From the NCBI GenBank assembly GCA_900316685.1, contig ONDS01000007.1:1-64000 (forward strand): a stretch of DNA of 64,000 nucleotides. The letters run 5' to 3'. The stretch is from an uncultured Prevotellaceae bacterium. Its GTDB lineage: Bacteria; Bacteroidota; Bacteroidia; Bacteroidales; Bacteroidaceae. Below, piece after piece: positions 26,428 through 35,180 of the stretch. The stretch's first letter is position 1. Every line of letters begins with the position of its first letter. The position numbers were made by a program, and so were the translations under genes. The notes below the pieces were generated by a model, which did no database searches, was not told the DNA's origin, and worked only from the letters and a program-made list of their open reading frames with translations.

Positions 26428-28017
26428 ATGAAAACAATCAAATTCTCCATGTTCGCTGTCGCTTTGGGCGTTGCCTTGGGCACACAGGCTCAGGAAACAT
26501 ACGAAAGTGCCAAGATAGCTACCGAAGATCTCAACGGTACGGCGCGATACGTGTCGATGGGTGGGGCGCTCGACGCGCTCGGTGCCGACCTCTCCACCAT
26601 ACGCACCAACCCCGCGGGAATAGGCCTCTTCCGCCATTCCACAGCGTCGGTGTCGTTCGGAATGGTGTCGCAGCAGGATGCCGCCGAGTCTTCGTATGTC
26701 GGGGGCACGAACATGAGCTTCGACCAGGCAGGATTCGTCTATTCAAAACAGTCGGGCGAAAGCTCGTTCTTCAACGTGGCGTTCAACTTCACCAAAAGCC
26801 GCAACTTCGACTATATACTCCATGCGGCGGATAAGCTTGACAATGCCTCGCAGAACGGGATTTCCTATGCTAAATATTACGAGAGTTCACTCTATGGTGG
26901 CAGCAGAAAGTATAACACTGCCAGCCAGCTCGATGATATCTATTACAACAACCTCTTCTATGCCTCGGGCGAGGATGTGGCTTATTACTATCCTGCCAGC
27001 TCCTACGACCTGACTCGTGGACACAAGGGGTATATCGGCGAATATGATATCAACTTCAGCGGCAATATCCGCAACCGTATCTTTGTGGGTCTGACTGCGG
27101 GAATCCATGATGTACATTATAAACATAGTGGCACGTACTTGGAGAACTTAGTGGCCAATGATGAGGAAATTACCTCGCTCACCGTCAACGACGAGCGTAA
27201 GATCACGGGTACGGGATTCGACGTCAAGGCGGGTGTCATCATACGACCGGTGGAGAACTCGCCCTTCCGATTCGGACTCTCGGTATCCACGCCTACATGG
27301 TACAGCCTGACCACAAGAAACACCACAACCGTGGAGGATAACTTCGGCAATAAAGATGGAAAAAATGAGGCCTACGACTTCAAGCTCTTCACACCGTGGA
27401 AGTTCGGCGTGAGCCTCGGACATACCATCGGAACAATGGTGGCGCTCGGCGCGGGCTTCGAATTCGCCGACTACTCAACCGTAGACAACCGGGTCATCGA
27501 TGGCGGCTATTACGACTACTATAACGATAGCTACTATAATACAAGCTCCGAGGATATCGATATGAATCTCCATACCGAAAAAACGCTCAAGGGGGTATGC
27601 ACTTTCAAACTTGGCGCTGAGGTGAAACCTGTTCCCGAACTGGCTTTCCGACTGGGTTACAACCTCTCTACCGCCATGTATGAAGAGAACGGTTTCAAGG
27701 ATGGTACCATCGACTCACCGGCGTCTTACTATTCCTCTGCCTCGGATTACACCAACTGGAAGGCTACCAACCATATCACGGCGGGTGTGGGCTATACCAT
27801 CGACAAACTGAGTATCGACTTGGCCTACCAATATACCAACGTGAAGGGTGACTTCAAACCGTTCATGGAGTATGACTTCAACGATACTGCTCTCTCTGGG
27901 AAGTTCGGCAACTTCAAGAATCCTGTGGCCGATTCCGTAGATGATATGTTTGTCAACGCTGTCGAAGTGGCCAACAAACGCCATCAGCTGCTCCTCACCT
28001 TGGGATACCACTTCTAA
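26428..28017 (+). CDS. OmpP1/FadL family outer membrane protein
   Basis: A 529-aa outer membrane beta-barrel of the FadL/TodX type, which takes up hydrophobic molecules. The signal peptide MKTIKFSMFAVALGVALGTQAQ is followed by the family N-terminal plug region (TARYVSMGGALDALGADLSTIRTNPAGIGLFRHS), and the NPAG motif is diagnostic. Repeating amphipathic strands run to a C-terminus ending in aromatic LLLTLGYHF, as expected for barrel assembly. It is preceded by the low-complexity secreted protein and ends with the terminator at 28070-28103. Confidence 0.9.
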   Translation: MKTIKFSMFAVALGVALGTQAQETYESAKIATEDLNGTARYVSMGGALDALGADLSTIRTNPAGIGLFRHSTASVSFGMVSQQDAAESSYVGGTNMSFDQAGFVYSKQSGESSFFNVAFNFTKSRNFDYILHAADKLDNASQNGISYAKYYESSLYGGSRKYNTASQLDDIYYNNLFYASGEDVAYYYPASSYDLTRGHKGYIGEYDINFSGNIRNRIFVGLTAGIHDVHYKHSGTYLENLVANDEEITSLTVNDERKITGTGFDVKAGVIIRPVENSPFRFGLSVSTPTWYSLTTRNTTTVEDNFGNKDGKNEAYDFKLFTPWKFGVSLGHTIGTMVALGAGFEFADYSTVDNRVIDGGYYDYYNDSYYNTSSEDIDMNLHTEKTLKGVCTFKLGAEVKPVPELAFRLGYNLSTAMYEENGFKDGTIDSPASYYSSASDYTNWKATNHITAGVGYTIDKLSIDLAYQYTNVKGDFKPFMEYDFNDTALSGKFGNFKNPVADSVDDMFVNAVEVANKRHQLLLTLGYHF

Positions 28018-28069
28018 ATCCATAATGGAACATCCTTGATCATCCTGAATGTTCCTTTTAAGTCTATAT

Positions 28070-28103
28070 ATAAGGCGGGTCAATAAACCCGCCTTATTGT
28101 TTG
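28070..28103 (+). terminator. Terminator after the OmpP1/FadL gene
   Basis: An 11-bp stem (28070-28080 with 28087-28097), six-base loop, then TGTTTGT. Confidence 0.8.
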
Positions 28104-28443
28104 TATGGCTCTCCAATCCTACCAGCGCGACACACCTCTGTAACATGTTAACGGGTGATTTTACGATCATAGTAGGGTAGTGATGTTCTCTATCTTCCAC
28201 CGAAGGAAAGCGGCTATCTTTATTTATCTTCCTTTATCTTCAAAACATGCGAAAGTTGAATAAATAATACTTCATTTAATATCTGATTTTGCTGAAAGTA
28301 TACATGATAATAACAATAATTCTGAATGATTTTTTTAATTAATGTAATTTCTTCCAAAATCATCCTTTTACTGAATAGCAACTTAAAAAAACGGCCTCGA
28401 AGTATAAAAAAGTATAAAAACCGAGCGTTTTGTTTGTGTTTTC
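28104..28443. other. AT-rich non-coding stretch
   Basis: No ORF, RNA fold or repeat was recognised here beyond AT-rich sequence. The palindromes near 28400-28430 (CTCG...CGAG around AAGTATAAAA copies) are weak. It separates the porin gene from the candidate small RNA. Confidence 0.5.
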
Positions 28444-28474
28444 TTGCATAGGTCGAAGATTATGTATAATTTTG
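28444..28474 (+). promoter_or_regulatory. Promoter of the candidate small RNA
   Basis: TTG at 28444-28446, 20 bp, TAATTTTG at 28467-28474, a full Bacteroidetes consensus with no ORF downstream. Confidence 0.72.
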
Positions 28475-28480
28475 CAAAGA

Positions 28481-28567
28481 GAAATAAGTAAGATTAGTTT
28501 TTTTAGTGGTTAATTTAGTTTTAGTAAGTAAGTGGAGGGCTTGTCGTGAGACATGCCCTCTTTTTTA
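28481..28567 (+). ncRNA. Candidate small non-coding RNA (~87 nt)
   Basis: A consensus promoter ends at 28474 and a strong intrinsic terminator spans 28535-28567. Between them there is no ATG-led ORF. The transcript would be U/A-rich with direct repeats of AGTAAGTAAG / TTTAGT type and end in the terminator hairpin. It may belong to a known Bacteroidales RNA family that I cannot name with confidence. Confidence 0.55.
28535..28567 (+). terminator. Terminator of the candidate small RNA
   Basis: Stem GAGGGC-T-TGTC / GACA-T-GCCCTC with a GTGA tetraloop and one T-T mismatch, followed by six T. Confidence 0.85.
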
Positions 28568-28645
28568 TGTGTCTTCATCCCTGACAACAGGGCTCTGTAA
28601 AAACTTGGGGAACCAACATCAGCACTTTGCGAAATTTGAATGAAA

Positions 28646-28681
28646 TAAAAAAAGAGAGTTACATCTCTGTAACTCTCTCTT
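28646..28681 (-). terminator. Terminator of tRNA-Lys
   Basis: On the minus strand, a ~10-bp AGAGAGTTAC/GTAACTCTCT stem followed by seven T, starting just after the 3' end of the tRNA. Confidence 0.88.
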
Positions 28682-28684
28682 TCG

Positions 28685-28757
28685 TACGCCTGCAGGGGTT
28701 CGAACCCTGGACACCCTGATTAAGAGTCAGGTGCTCTACCAACTGAGCTACAAGCGC
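28685..28757 (-). tRNA. tRNA-Lys (CTT)
   Basis: Cloverleaf on the minus strand: acceptor GCGCTTG/CAGGCGT with two G-T wobbles, D-arm AGCTCAGTTGGTAGAGC, anticodon stem CCTGA/TCAGG with loop CTCTTAA (anticodon CTT), and T-arm GGTTCGAACC. CCA is not encoded. Confidence 0.95.
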
Positions 28758-28789
28758 AACTGTGAAATCATTTCTGATTTGCGGATGCA

Positions 28790-28935
28790 AAAGTACTCCT
28801 TTTTTTTCGACCCACCAAACTTTTCGCCGTTTTTTTTCGAAAAACATCATCTTTTACCTCTTTTCACCCTCTTTTCACCCTTTTTCTCCCTCTATTCACT
28901 TCTTTTTCTCCCTCTATTCACCTTCTTTTTCTATA
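28790..28935. repeat. Pyrimidine-rich tandem repeats upstream of tRNA-Lys
   Basis: A T/C-rich tract with local tandem copies (CTTTTCACCCT twice, TTTCTCCCTCTATTCAC twice). No gene is visible. Confidence 0.7.
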
Positions 28936-28971
28936 TGTCCCTTCATATTCCTTTTCCCATTAGGGGGAAAT

Positions 28972-29145
28972 TTCTTCCCCCTCCTACAGGAGGAATTAGT
29001 GACGCTGTGCATGTCGTCAACAACGGGACGGCTTGCAGGAAATTTCTCCCCCTCCCTACAGGAGGAATTAGGGGCTTTGAACATGTGTTCTTCGTCTTCT
29101 TTGTCCACGGGCAAACTTCTCCCCCTCCCACAGGAGGGGTCTGTG
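28972..29145. repeat. Three spaced copies of a CCCCCTCC-ACA-GGAGG palindrome
   Basis: AATTTCT(T)CCCCCTCCtACAGGAGGAATTAG is found near 28973 and 29040, and a variant ending GGAGGGGTCTGTGG near 29112. The units are separated by unrelated 40-50 base stretches. The palindrome differs from the family at 29162 in its ACA loop. Confidence 0.78.
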
Positions 29146-29161
29146 GAGGTCACTCTACCAA

Positions 29162-29380
29162 AACAAGCTAACTTTCTCCCCTCCTTTTCCAAAGCAAGCT
29201 AACTTCCTCCCCTCCTTTTCCAAAGCAAGCTAACTTCCTCCCCTCCTTTTCCAAAGGAGGGGTAGGGGTGGTTTGTAAAACAATGTCACAACCTCTTTCC
29301 CATCTCCCTCCCTTCGGGAGGGCCGGGGTGGGTATCCAAAGGAGGGGCAGGGGTGGTTTGTAAAACAATGTCCCAACCTA
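29162..29380 (-). repeat. GC-rich palindromic 3' element, copy 4, with amplified arm
   Basis: Three tandem copies of a 30-31 base half-unit (CAAGCTAACTTCCTCCCCTCC with a CTTTTCCAAA end), the last running into the full palindrome and the GGGGTGGTTTGTAAAACAATG tail. A CCCTCCC/GGGAGGG variant and another tail copy follow. It lies about 200 bases downstream of htpG, after its terminator. Confidence 0.88.
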
Positions 29381-29474
29381 TTCTTAATTCACGATTCCGA
29401 AATCAACAATCGCCGTTAACGACCATTCAACATCCTTTCCAATGAAAATGATATGGATGAAGGTAAACAACACG

Positions 29475-29509
29475 AAAAGGCCTGCTGAAAAAAACAGCAG
29501 GCCTTTCCT
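29475..29509 (-). terminator. Terminator of htpG
   Basis: An AAAGGCCTGCTG/CAGCAGGCCTTT stem with an A-rich (T-rich on the minus strand) loop, followed on the minus strand by TTTTCGTG. It may also stop transcription from the plus side. Confidence 0.82.
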
Positions 29510-29577
29510 ATGTTGAAGATATTCTCATTCAGGATTCGTCCATTCGCTTATTCGGAATGATAAAGTAACACTTGATC

Positions 29578-31635
29578 CTATCCTTTAATCATCTCCACCG
29601 AACGCTTAAGGAAGGCTTCCAAGGCGGCACCTTTCAACATGCCATTACGCAACAGTGCCAGGTCGATGAGCTGGTGAATCACGGCGTTGTCCTTGGCATA
29701 GGCGGCTATCACCTCCTTCTTCTTGTCTTTCTGCTCGCTGATGGCTTTCTCTGTGGCGGCGATGTCGTCCTTCTCTTCCTGGGTCACCTCCTCGGGCTTC
29801 TTCTTGTCGCGCTCCGAGCGCAATACGGCCAGACGGGCCTCCTGACCTTTGATCTCGCTCTCGATGGGTTTCAAACCATCGGCACAGGTGCTCTTCTCGC
29901 TCTCTATCACCTGCTGGATGAGCGGGTGGTCGCTGTTCAGTACCATGCTGTACATGTCGGGCATCTGGGCGTAGAACGCCATGCCGCTCTGGAAACGACT
30001 CATGTCTTTCATCCTCCGCATATACTCGCTCTGGGTGATGACCACAGGGGAGCCGGTGGCTCCGAGGCTTTCCACCTCGACGTGGAACTCGGCCTTCTCC
30101 AACTTGGGCAGTTGGCTGCGGAAGGCTTCCGACAGATTGTCGCTCACAACGCTGTCCAACTCGTTCTTCGGGGCGTCGGCCTTGGCTATCAGTCGCTCCA
30201 CGATGTCGCTGTCGACGCGCGTGAAACGGCTCTTCTCGAATTTCTGCTCCAGCATCGAGGCGGTGGGAACGTCCAACTCGCCATCCATCATCAGCACACT
30301 GTAGCCCTTCTCCTTGGCGGCTTCGATATAGCTGTACTGCTCTTCCTTGTCGGTGGCATAGAGGTAGACCAACTGGCCGTCCTTGTCGGTCTGGTTGTCC
30401 TTGATGAGAGTCTGATACTCGCTATAGGTGAAATACTTGTCGTCGGTGTCGCGCAGCAGGGCGAAATCCTTGGCGCGGTCGTAGAAATCTTCCTGCGAGA
30501 GCATACCGTAGTGGATGAAGATCTTCAGGTCGTTCCACTTGCTCTCGTAGTCCTTGCGGTCTTCCTTGAAGATGCTGTTCAAGCGGTCGGCCACCTTCTT
30601 GGTGATATAGGTGGAGATCTTCTTCACATTGGCATCGCTCTGCAGATAGCTGCGGCTCACGTTCAAGGGAATGTCGGGCGAGTCGATCACGCCGTGCAGC
30701 AAGGTGAGGAACTCGGGCACGATACCTTCCACCTGGTCGGTCACGAACACTTGGTTGCAATACAACTGTATCTTGTTGCGCTGCAACTCGATGTTCGACT
30801 TGATGCGGGGGAAGTAGAGGATACCGGTAAGGTTGAAGGGGAAGTCGACGTTCAGGTGTATCCAGAACAGGGGCTCGTCTTGCATGGGATAGAGCGTGCG
30901 GTAGAACGACTTGTAGTCCTCGTCCTTCAATGTGCTCGGGGTCTTGGTCCACAGCGGTTCCACATCGTTGATGATGTTGTCTTCTTCGGTGTCCACCTGC
31001 TTGCCGTCCTTCCATTCGGTCTTCTTGCCGAAGGCAACGGGCACGCTCATGAACTTGCAGTATTTGTTGAGCAACCCCTCAATTTTCGACTTCTCCAAAA
31101 ATTCCTTGCAGTCGTCGTCGATGTAAAGGATGATGTCGGTGCCGCGGTCGGCCTTCTCGGCATCCTCAATCTCATACTCGGGGCTGCCGTCGCAACTCCA
31201 TTTCACGGCCTGCGCGCCTTCCTGGTAACTCTTCGTCACAATCTCCACCTTCTTGCTCACCATGAAGGAGCTGTAGAAACCGAGACCGAAATGGCCGATG
31301 ATGGCATTGGCGTTGTCTTTGTACTTGTCGAGGAAGTCGTTCACGCCCGAGAAGGCTATCTGGTTGATGTACTTGTCTATCTCCTCGGCGGTCATGCCGA
31401 TGCCGCGGTCGCTGAAGGTCAACGTGCCCTTGTCGGCATCTATCGACACGCGGACGGTCAGGTCGCCCAACTCACCCTTGAAATCGCCCTTCTCGGCGAA
31501 GGTCTTCAACTTCTGTGTGGCATCAACGGCGTTGGATACCATCTCGCGGAGAAAAATCTCGTGGTCTGAATACAAAAATTTCTTGATGACGGGGAATATG
31601 TTTTCCGTCGTCACTCCAATGTTTCCTTTTGACAT
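29578..31635 (-). CDS. htpG: Molecular chaperone HtpG (Hsp90)
   Basis: ATP-dependent cytoplasmic chaperone. The GHKL ATPase domain has NAVDATQKL, DRGIGMTAEE and GHFGLGFYSSFMVS; the middle domain has the SRSYLQSD block with the catalytic Arg region; the C-terminal dimerisation part follows. 685 aa is typical for Bacteroidetes HtpG. The long frame on the opposite strand is a shadow. No perfect TAnnTTTG box was found upstream, so it may use another promoter type, possibly heat-responsive. Confidence 0.97.
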   Translation of the reverse strand: MSKGNIGVTTENIFPVIKKFLYSDHEIFLREMVSNAVDATQKLKTFAEKGDFKGELGDLTVRVSIDADKGTLTFSDRGIGMTAEEIDKYINQIAFSGVNDFLDKYKDNANAIIGHFGLGFYSSFMVSKKVEIVTKSYQEGAQAVKWSCDGSPEYEIEDAEKADRGTDIILYIDDDCKEFLEKSKIEGLLNKYCKFMSVPVAFGKKTEWKDGKQVDTEEDNIINDVEPLWTKTPSTLKDEDYKSFYRTLYPMQDEPLFWIHLNVDFPFNLTGILYFPRIKSNIELQRNKIQLYCNQVFVTDQVEGIVPEFLTLLHGVIDSPDIPLNVSRSYLQSDANVKKISTYITKKVADRLNSIFKEDRKDYESKWNDLKIFIHYGMLSQEDFYDRAKDFALLRDTDDKYFTYSEYQTLIKDNQTDKDGQLVYLYATDKEEQYSYIEAAKEKGYSVLMMDGELDVPTASMLEQKFEKSRFTRVDSDIVERLIAKADAPKNELDSVVSDNLSEAFRSQLPKLEKAEFHVEVESLGATGSPVVITQSEYMRRMKDMSRFQSGMAFYAQMPDMYSMVLNSDHPLIQQVIESEKSTCADGLKPIESEIKGQEARLAVLRSERDKKKPEEVTQEEKDDIAATEKAISEQKDKKKEVIAAYAKDNAVIHQLIDLALLRNGMLKGAALEAFLKRSVEMIKG

Positions 31636-31990
31636 GGTTTCTTCTTTTTTATATAGGTCTTATTATTATATTATCTGTATACTTCTGACACATCTGTGCC
31701 ATCAACGGCCGATTCTTTCGGTCATATGCCATTTTGCAAATACCATGCCAAATCCTACTTGCTGGGAAAAGTTTTAATGCTTTAAGGAGCATCTTCGATG
31801 ACTTCCAAGGTATCGTTTGGAACATGATGCCTTCTCCGTGAGGCTGAAAGGCGAAATTTCGTGTTAGAGAAACAATGTGTCATATCATCCACACTATAAC
31901 TTCCAATCTTTTTTCAACAATTCAATAGAATAAGACTTCGTCTATTGTATCCAAAATTCTTTCTATTTGTTGCATTAAATTTTTTTTATC
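31636..31990. other. Non-coding stretch between htpG and an ECF sigma gene
   Basis: About 350 bases, AT-rich, with no supported ORF, repeat family or RNA. It should hold the htpG promoter. Confidence 0.5.
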
Positions 31991-31996
31991 ATTTTT

Positions 31997-32030
31997 TTTG
32001 ATGGCGATACACGAAAAAAATGTAATTTTG
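31997..32030 (+). promoter_or_regulatory. Promoter of the ECF sigma gene
   Basis: TTTG at 31997-32000, 22 bp, TAATTTTG at 32023-32030; leader about 20 bases. Confidence 0.65.
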
Positions 32031-32055
32031 CGATGATAATCTTATCAGGTGAAAC

Positions 32056-32571
32056 ATGCGTTCCAACGTTGACAATTATCCTCTCATAGCCGATTATTAC
32101 CAGGTGCATCGTGGCGAATTGCTGAATTACGCCACCAAGCGACTTGGACTATATCACGAGGCGGAGGATTTGGTGCAAAATGTGTTCTTGCACCTGCTCA
32201 CGTCGGATAAACTCATCTCGGCGATTTCTTTGCCCAACTTGGCTTTCACCATGACAAGAAACATGATCTGCGACTTCTGGAGGCATCGACATGCCGTCGA
32301 GGAGTATGAGCATATCATGTCGCGCAACAATCCCTACGCACCGAATGATACAGCATCGGTCTATTCCGCTACTGAAATGGTGACACTGCTCGAAAGGGGC
32401 ATGACATACCTTTCCGAACAGCATCGGGTTATCTATCGAATGAATGTTTATGGTGGACTGAAAGTGGCGGAGATTTCCGATACGCTGCAGCTCAACTACA
32501 AGAGCGTGGAACACGGATTGGGCGTGGCACGAAAGAAAATGAGAACGTATATGAGGAGAATGCTCGCATGA
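32056..32571 (+). CDS. ECF-type sigma-70 family RNA polymerase sigma factor
   Basis: 171 aa with region 2 (YATKRLGLYHEAEDLVQNVFLHLLTS, then FTMTRNMICDFWRHRH) and region 4 (MTYLSEQHRVIYRMNVYGGLKVAEISDTLQLNYKSVEHGLGVARKKMR). It directs RNA polymerase to a specific promoter set. No anti-sigma gene follows; a terminator closes the transcript, so it is a stand-alone ECF with a housekeeping-like promoter. Trigger and targets are unknown. Confidence 0.92.
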   Translation: MRSNVDNYPLIADYYQVHRGELLNYATKRLGLYHEAEDLVQNVFLHLLTSDKLISAISLPNLAFTMTRNMICDFWRHRHAVEEYEHIMSRNNPYAPNDTASVYSATEMVTLLERGMTYLSEQHRVIYRMNVYGGLKVAEISDTLQLNYKSVEHGLGVARKKMRTYMRRMLA

Positions 32572-32625
32572 ACAATGCTTGCTCATCTGCTTCGTATACG
32601 CACAATAGGTAGTTTTTTAAGGTAA

Positions 32626-32672
32626 ACCCCGGCAAGAGTAGTGATACTCTGTGCCGGGGTGTTTGTTTGGGG
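32626..32672 (+). terminator. Terminator after the sigma gene
   Basis: A long stem (ACCCCGGCA...TGCCGGGGT, extended by AGAGTA/TACTCT) at 32626-32660 then GTTTGTTTG. Confidence 0.82.
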
Positions 32673-32686
32673 GAAAGAATGATGGC

Positions 32687-33085
32687 TTAGTTCTCCTTCA
32701 CGGCCACCACGCCTTGCATGTCCTTGTCGATATAAAAGGTGTGGGTCAGCTCCATGGGCTTCTCGCCACCGGTCTCCACATCGTATTTCACGCGGAGGAA
32801 ATACAACTTGTCGCCTTGCTTGTAGGGCTGGTAGCGAATGCCAGTCTTAAAGGGACCGATCTTCTGAGCGTTGGCATGAAGCGAGGTGATGGCCTGCGAA
32901 CTGACTCGGAAGGTGGAATCGAACTTCAAGTAACGGTCCACGCTGTAGTCATCATTGGTCAGGTTCTCGTTCAGGAAATCCTTAACCAATGATTTGGAAC
33001 GATGCTCCTCGCTGCAACCCACCATCAGGGCGGCGAGCAGCAATGCGCAGAGTACACAGCTACTTTGTCTGATTACGTTCTTCAT
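32687..33085 (-). CDS. Small lipoprotein of unknown function (132 aa)
   Basis: Signal with lipobox ALMVGC (Cys24), then a compact domain (SKSLVKDFLNENLTNDDYSVDRYLKFDSTF..., LYFLRVKYDVETGG...) and a C-terminal FYIDKDMQGVVAVKEN. I do not recognise a named family; it has the look of small NTF2-like or DUF4878-like lipoproteins, which is a guess. The ATG at 33083-33085 overlaps the pepD stop (ATGA), pointing to translational coupling with the dipeptidase. Confidence 0.78.
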   Translation of the reverse strand: MKNVIRQSSCVLCALLLAALMVGCSEEHRSKSLVKDFLNENLTNDDYSVDRYLKFDSTFRVSSQAITSLHANAQKIGPFKTGIRYQPYKQGDKLYFLRVKYDVETGGEKPMELTHTFYIDKDMQGVVAVKEN

Positions 33086-34548
33086 GCTTGTTTCTTGGGT
33101 ATGTTCTTGAGTATTAACAGCAAATGATCCCAAACCATCTGAACGGTGGGGATGAGAAGGCGCTCGTCGGGCGAGTGGACGCCACGAAGGGTGGGACCAA
33201 ACGACACCATGTCGAGGTCGGGATAACGCTCGGAGAACAGACCGCACTCCAAACCAGCGTGGATGCCCAACACCTGCGGGTCCTTGCCGAAGAGTTCCTT
33301 GTAGGTGTCTACAGCCAAGCGGGTCAACGCGCTGTCGGCACGCATCTTCCAAGCGGGATAGCCATCACCTTGTTCCACATCGGCTCCGGCCAACTCGAAG
33401 AGGGCCTTCACGGTGTTGCCTTGGTTCTCAAGGTTGCTCATCACATTGCTGCGCTGCGAGGCCACCACCACTACGTCGCCCTCATGGGTCGTCACGCTGG
33501 CCACATTGCTCGAGGTCTCCACCAACCATGCAACAGCCTCGTCTTGGCACATGGCATAGATGCCGTTGTCTACGGCTTGCAGGGCGCGGATGATATTCTG
33601 GCCTATGGCACTGGGCAGAACGGCTGCGGCATTGGTACTCCCTAATTGGAACTCCATGGTCTTCTCGGTCACGTGGAACTCGTCTTCCACATCGGTGGTG
33701 AACACGTTCCAGTCGGCTTTCACGGTCTCTTTCTCCTTTGTGGGCACGGCGAAACATATCTTGCCGTCGCGGGGGATGGCATTGTGCATGCGGCCGCTGT
33801 CGAAACGAACGAGCCTCACATCCATCTTGCTCAATTCCTTATAAAGGAAACGGGCGAGTATCTTGATGGCGTTGGCGCGTTTCTTGTTGATGTCGTCACC
33901 GGAGTGGCCGCCGTTGAGACCTTTCAGGCTGGCTTCCATGAAGAAATAACCGGCGGGCGCGTCCTCGCGCTCGAAACGGAAGGTGGCGGTGGTGGTCTTG
34001 CCACCGGCACACGACACGAATATCTGGCCCTCATCCTCCGAGTCGAGGTTCACCAGCATCTTACCGGTCATAAAACCGGCCTGCATGCCGAAGGCACCGG
34101 TCAGACCGGTTTCCTCGTCGCGGGTGAACACACATTCTATCGGACCATGCTCGATGTCGGAGCTGTCAAGCAAAGCGAGCTCCATGGCGCAACCGATACC
34201 GTCGTCGGCTCCAAGCGTGGTACCCTTGGCTTTCAGCCACTCTCCGTCGATATAGGTCTGGATGGCATCGTTGTCGAAGTCGAAATCGATATCGACCAGC
34301 TTCTCGCATACCATGTCCATGTGACTCTGAAGAATCAACGTCTCACGGTCTTCGTAGCCGGGGGTGGCGGGCTTGCTGATCAACACATTGCCTACCTCGT
34401 CGCGCTTGGTGGGCAGACCATGCGAACGACCAAAATCCATCAAATAGTTGATCATCTTCTCCTCGCGCTTCGACGGACGGGGAATCTCATTGATACGGGC
34501 GAATTGTTCAAACACGCATTGGGGTGTCAGTTCTTTCTTGTTCATCAT
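33082..34548 (-). CDS. pepD: Aminoacyl-histidine dipeptidase (M20 family)
   Basis: Zinc dipeptidase that cleaves Xaa-His and other dipeptides in the cytoplasm. M20 motifs: LQSHMDMVCEK (metal His), GADDGIGCAMELAL (bridging Asp), RDEETGLTGAFG (catalytic Glu) and the GLNGGHSGDDI lid region. 488 aa is normal. The next gene overlaps by 4 bases. Upstream, three tandem copies of a promoter-bearing repeat point toward this gene. Confidence 0.95.
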   Translation of the reverse strand: MMNKKELTPQCVFEQFARINEIPRPSKREEKMINYLMDFGRSHGLPTKRDEVGNVLISKPATPGYEDRETLILQSHMDMVCEKLVDIDFDFDNDAIQTYIDGEWLKAKGTTLGADDGIGCAMELALLDSSDIEHGPIECVFTRDEETGLTGAFGMQAGFMTGKMLVNLDSEDEGQIFVSCAGGKTTTATFRFEREDAPAGYFFMEASLKGLNGGHSGDDINKKRANAIKILARFLYKELSKMDVRLVRFDSGRMHNAIPRDGKICFAVPTKEKETVKADWNVFTTDVEDEFHVTEKTMEFQLGSTNAAAVLPSAIGQNIIRALQAVDNGIYAMCQDEAVAWLVETSSNVASVTTHEGDVVVVASQRSNVMSNLENQGNTVKALFELAGADVEQGDGYPAWKMRADSALTRLAVDTYKELFGKDPQVLGIHAGLECGLFSERYPDLDMVSFGPTLRGVHSPDERLLIPTVQMVWDHLLLILKNIPKKQA

Positions 34549-34673
34549 GATGTATTGTTTTTAGGGTTCTTATTCCTCTTTTATTAGGCTTGGCATGGGA
34601 AAAACAGCAAAATCTTCGACTCTAATTTTGTGTTTCGTCTTTTTTCCATTACCTTTGCAAAAATTTCGTGATG

Positions 34674-34705
34674 CAAAGATAGTGCAAGGCGAGTGAAAAA
34701 CCAAA
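34674..34705 (-). promoter_or_regulatory. Promoter of pepD inside the repeat
   Basis: Minus strand TTTG (34702-34705), 20 bp, TATCTTTG (34674-34681), a full consensus match. The same pair recurs in the second and third repeat units. The leader would be about 120 bases. Confidence 0.7.
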
Positions 34706-34880
34706 TTTATTTGGATTTTTCCAAGCCGAAGCCTATTTTATTCAAAGATAGTGCAAGGCGAGTGAAAAACCAAATTTATTTGGATTTTTCCAAGCCGCAG
34801 CCTATTTTATTCAAAGATAGTGCAAGGCGAGTGAAAAACCAAATAAACAAGGTTTATTTTTATTTCCGAATCGCAGCCTA
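34674..34880 (-). repeat. Promoter-bearing repeat, three tandem 66-bp units
   Basis: Units begin CAAAGATAGTGCAAGGCGAGTG, continue through AACCAAATTTATTTGG and end near CCGCAGCCTAT. The first two are almost identical and the third diverges. Read on the minus strand each carries TTTG, 20 bp, TATCTTTG. The units are also imperfect palindromes (CAAAGATAG...CCTATCTTTTG). Related units occur at 48733-48860. Confidence 0.88.
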
Positions 34881-34947
34881 TCTTTTGCAGATATTCGAAT
34901 TGGTAGGGGCGGTGCCTTGTGCACGCCCGAAAAAGAACGTTAAATAG

Positions 34948-35154
34948 ATGTTGACATATATACTCATCACACTGGCCATAGTAGCCGTCGCCATGTTGCT
35001 ATTGTGCGTGAAACTCCTCTTCAGAAAAAACGGGGAGTTCGCATCACAACATATACACGACAGCCAGGCCCTACGGGAGAAAGGCATCCATTGCGTCATC
35101 GACCAAGATAGGGAAATGCGACAGCAAAAACCTAAGGTCAAGGAGCATCAATAA
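34948..35154 (+). CDS. Small single-pass membrane protein (68 aa)
   Basis: An N-terminal hydrophobic helix (LTYILITLAIVAVAMLLLCVKLLF) followed by a basic/polar tail ending KPKVKEHQ. It resembles small conserved Bacteroidetes membrane proteins of unknown role. An in-frame extension upstream would be a translation of the 66-bp repeats and is not accepted. The OmpH-like gene follows after 26 bp, probably in the same transcript. Confidence 0.7.
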   Translation: MLTYILITLAIVAVAMLLLCVKLLFRKNGEFASQHIHDSQALREKGIHCVIDQDREMRQQKPKVKEHQ

Positions 35155-35180
35155 GATAATAATTAATTCAAAACAATAAA

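Noticed and set aside
28731-29202. Two overlapping 146-codon frames over tRNA-Lys and the repeat region
   Set aside because: They run through a tRNA gene and low-complexity repeats, with compositions dominated by F, S, P and L.
29162-29380. Possible CRISPR array (31-base units, also at 45970, 47619 and 55716)
   Set aside because: The linkers between repeats are identical within each locus, there are at most five units, and no cas genes are present.
29572-31569. A 665-codon frame on the strand opposite htpG
   Set aside because: It mirrors the htpG codon pattern, has no family resemblance, and htpG is unmistakable.
34693-34947. An 84-codon frame (MKNQIYLDFSKP...) before the small membrane protein gene
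   Set aside because: It is a translation of the 66-bp tandem repeat; 66 is divisible by three, which keeps it open. No conservation or start signal.
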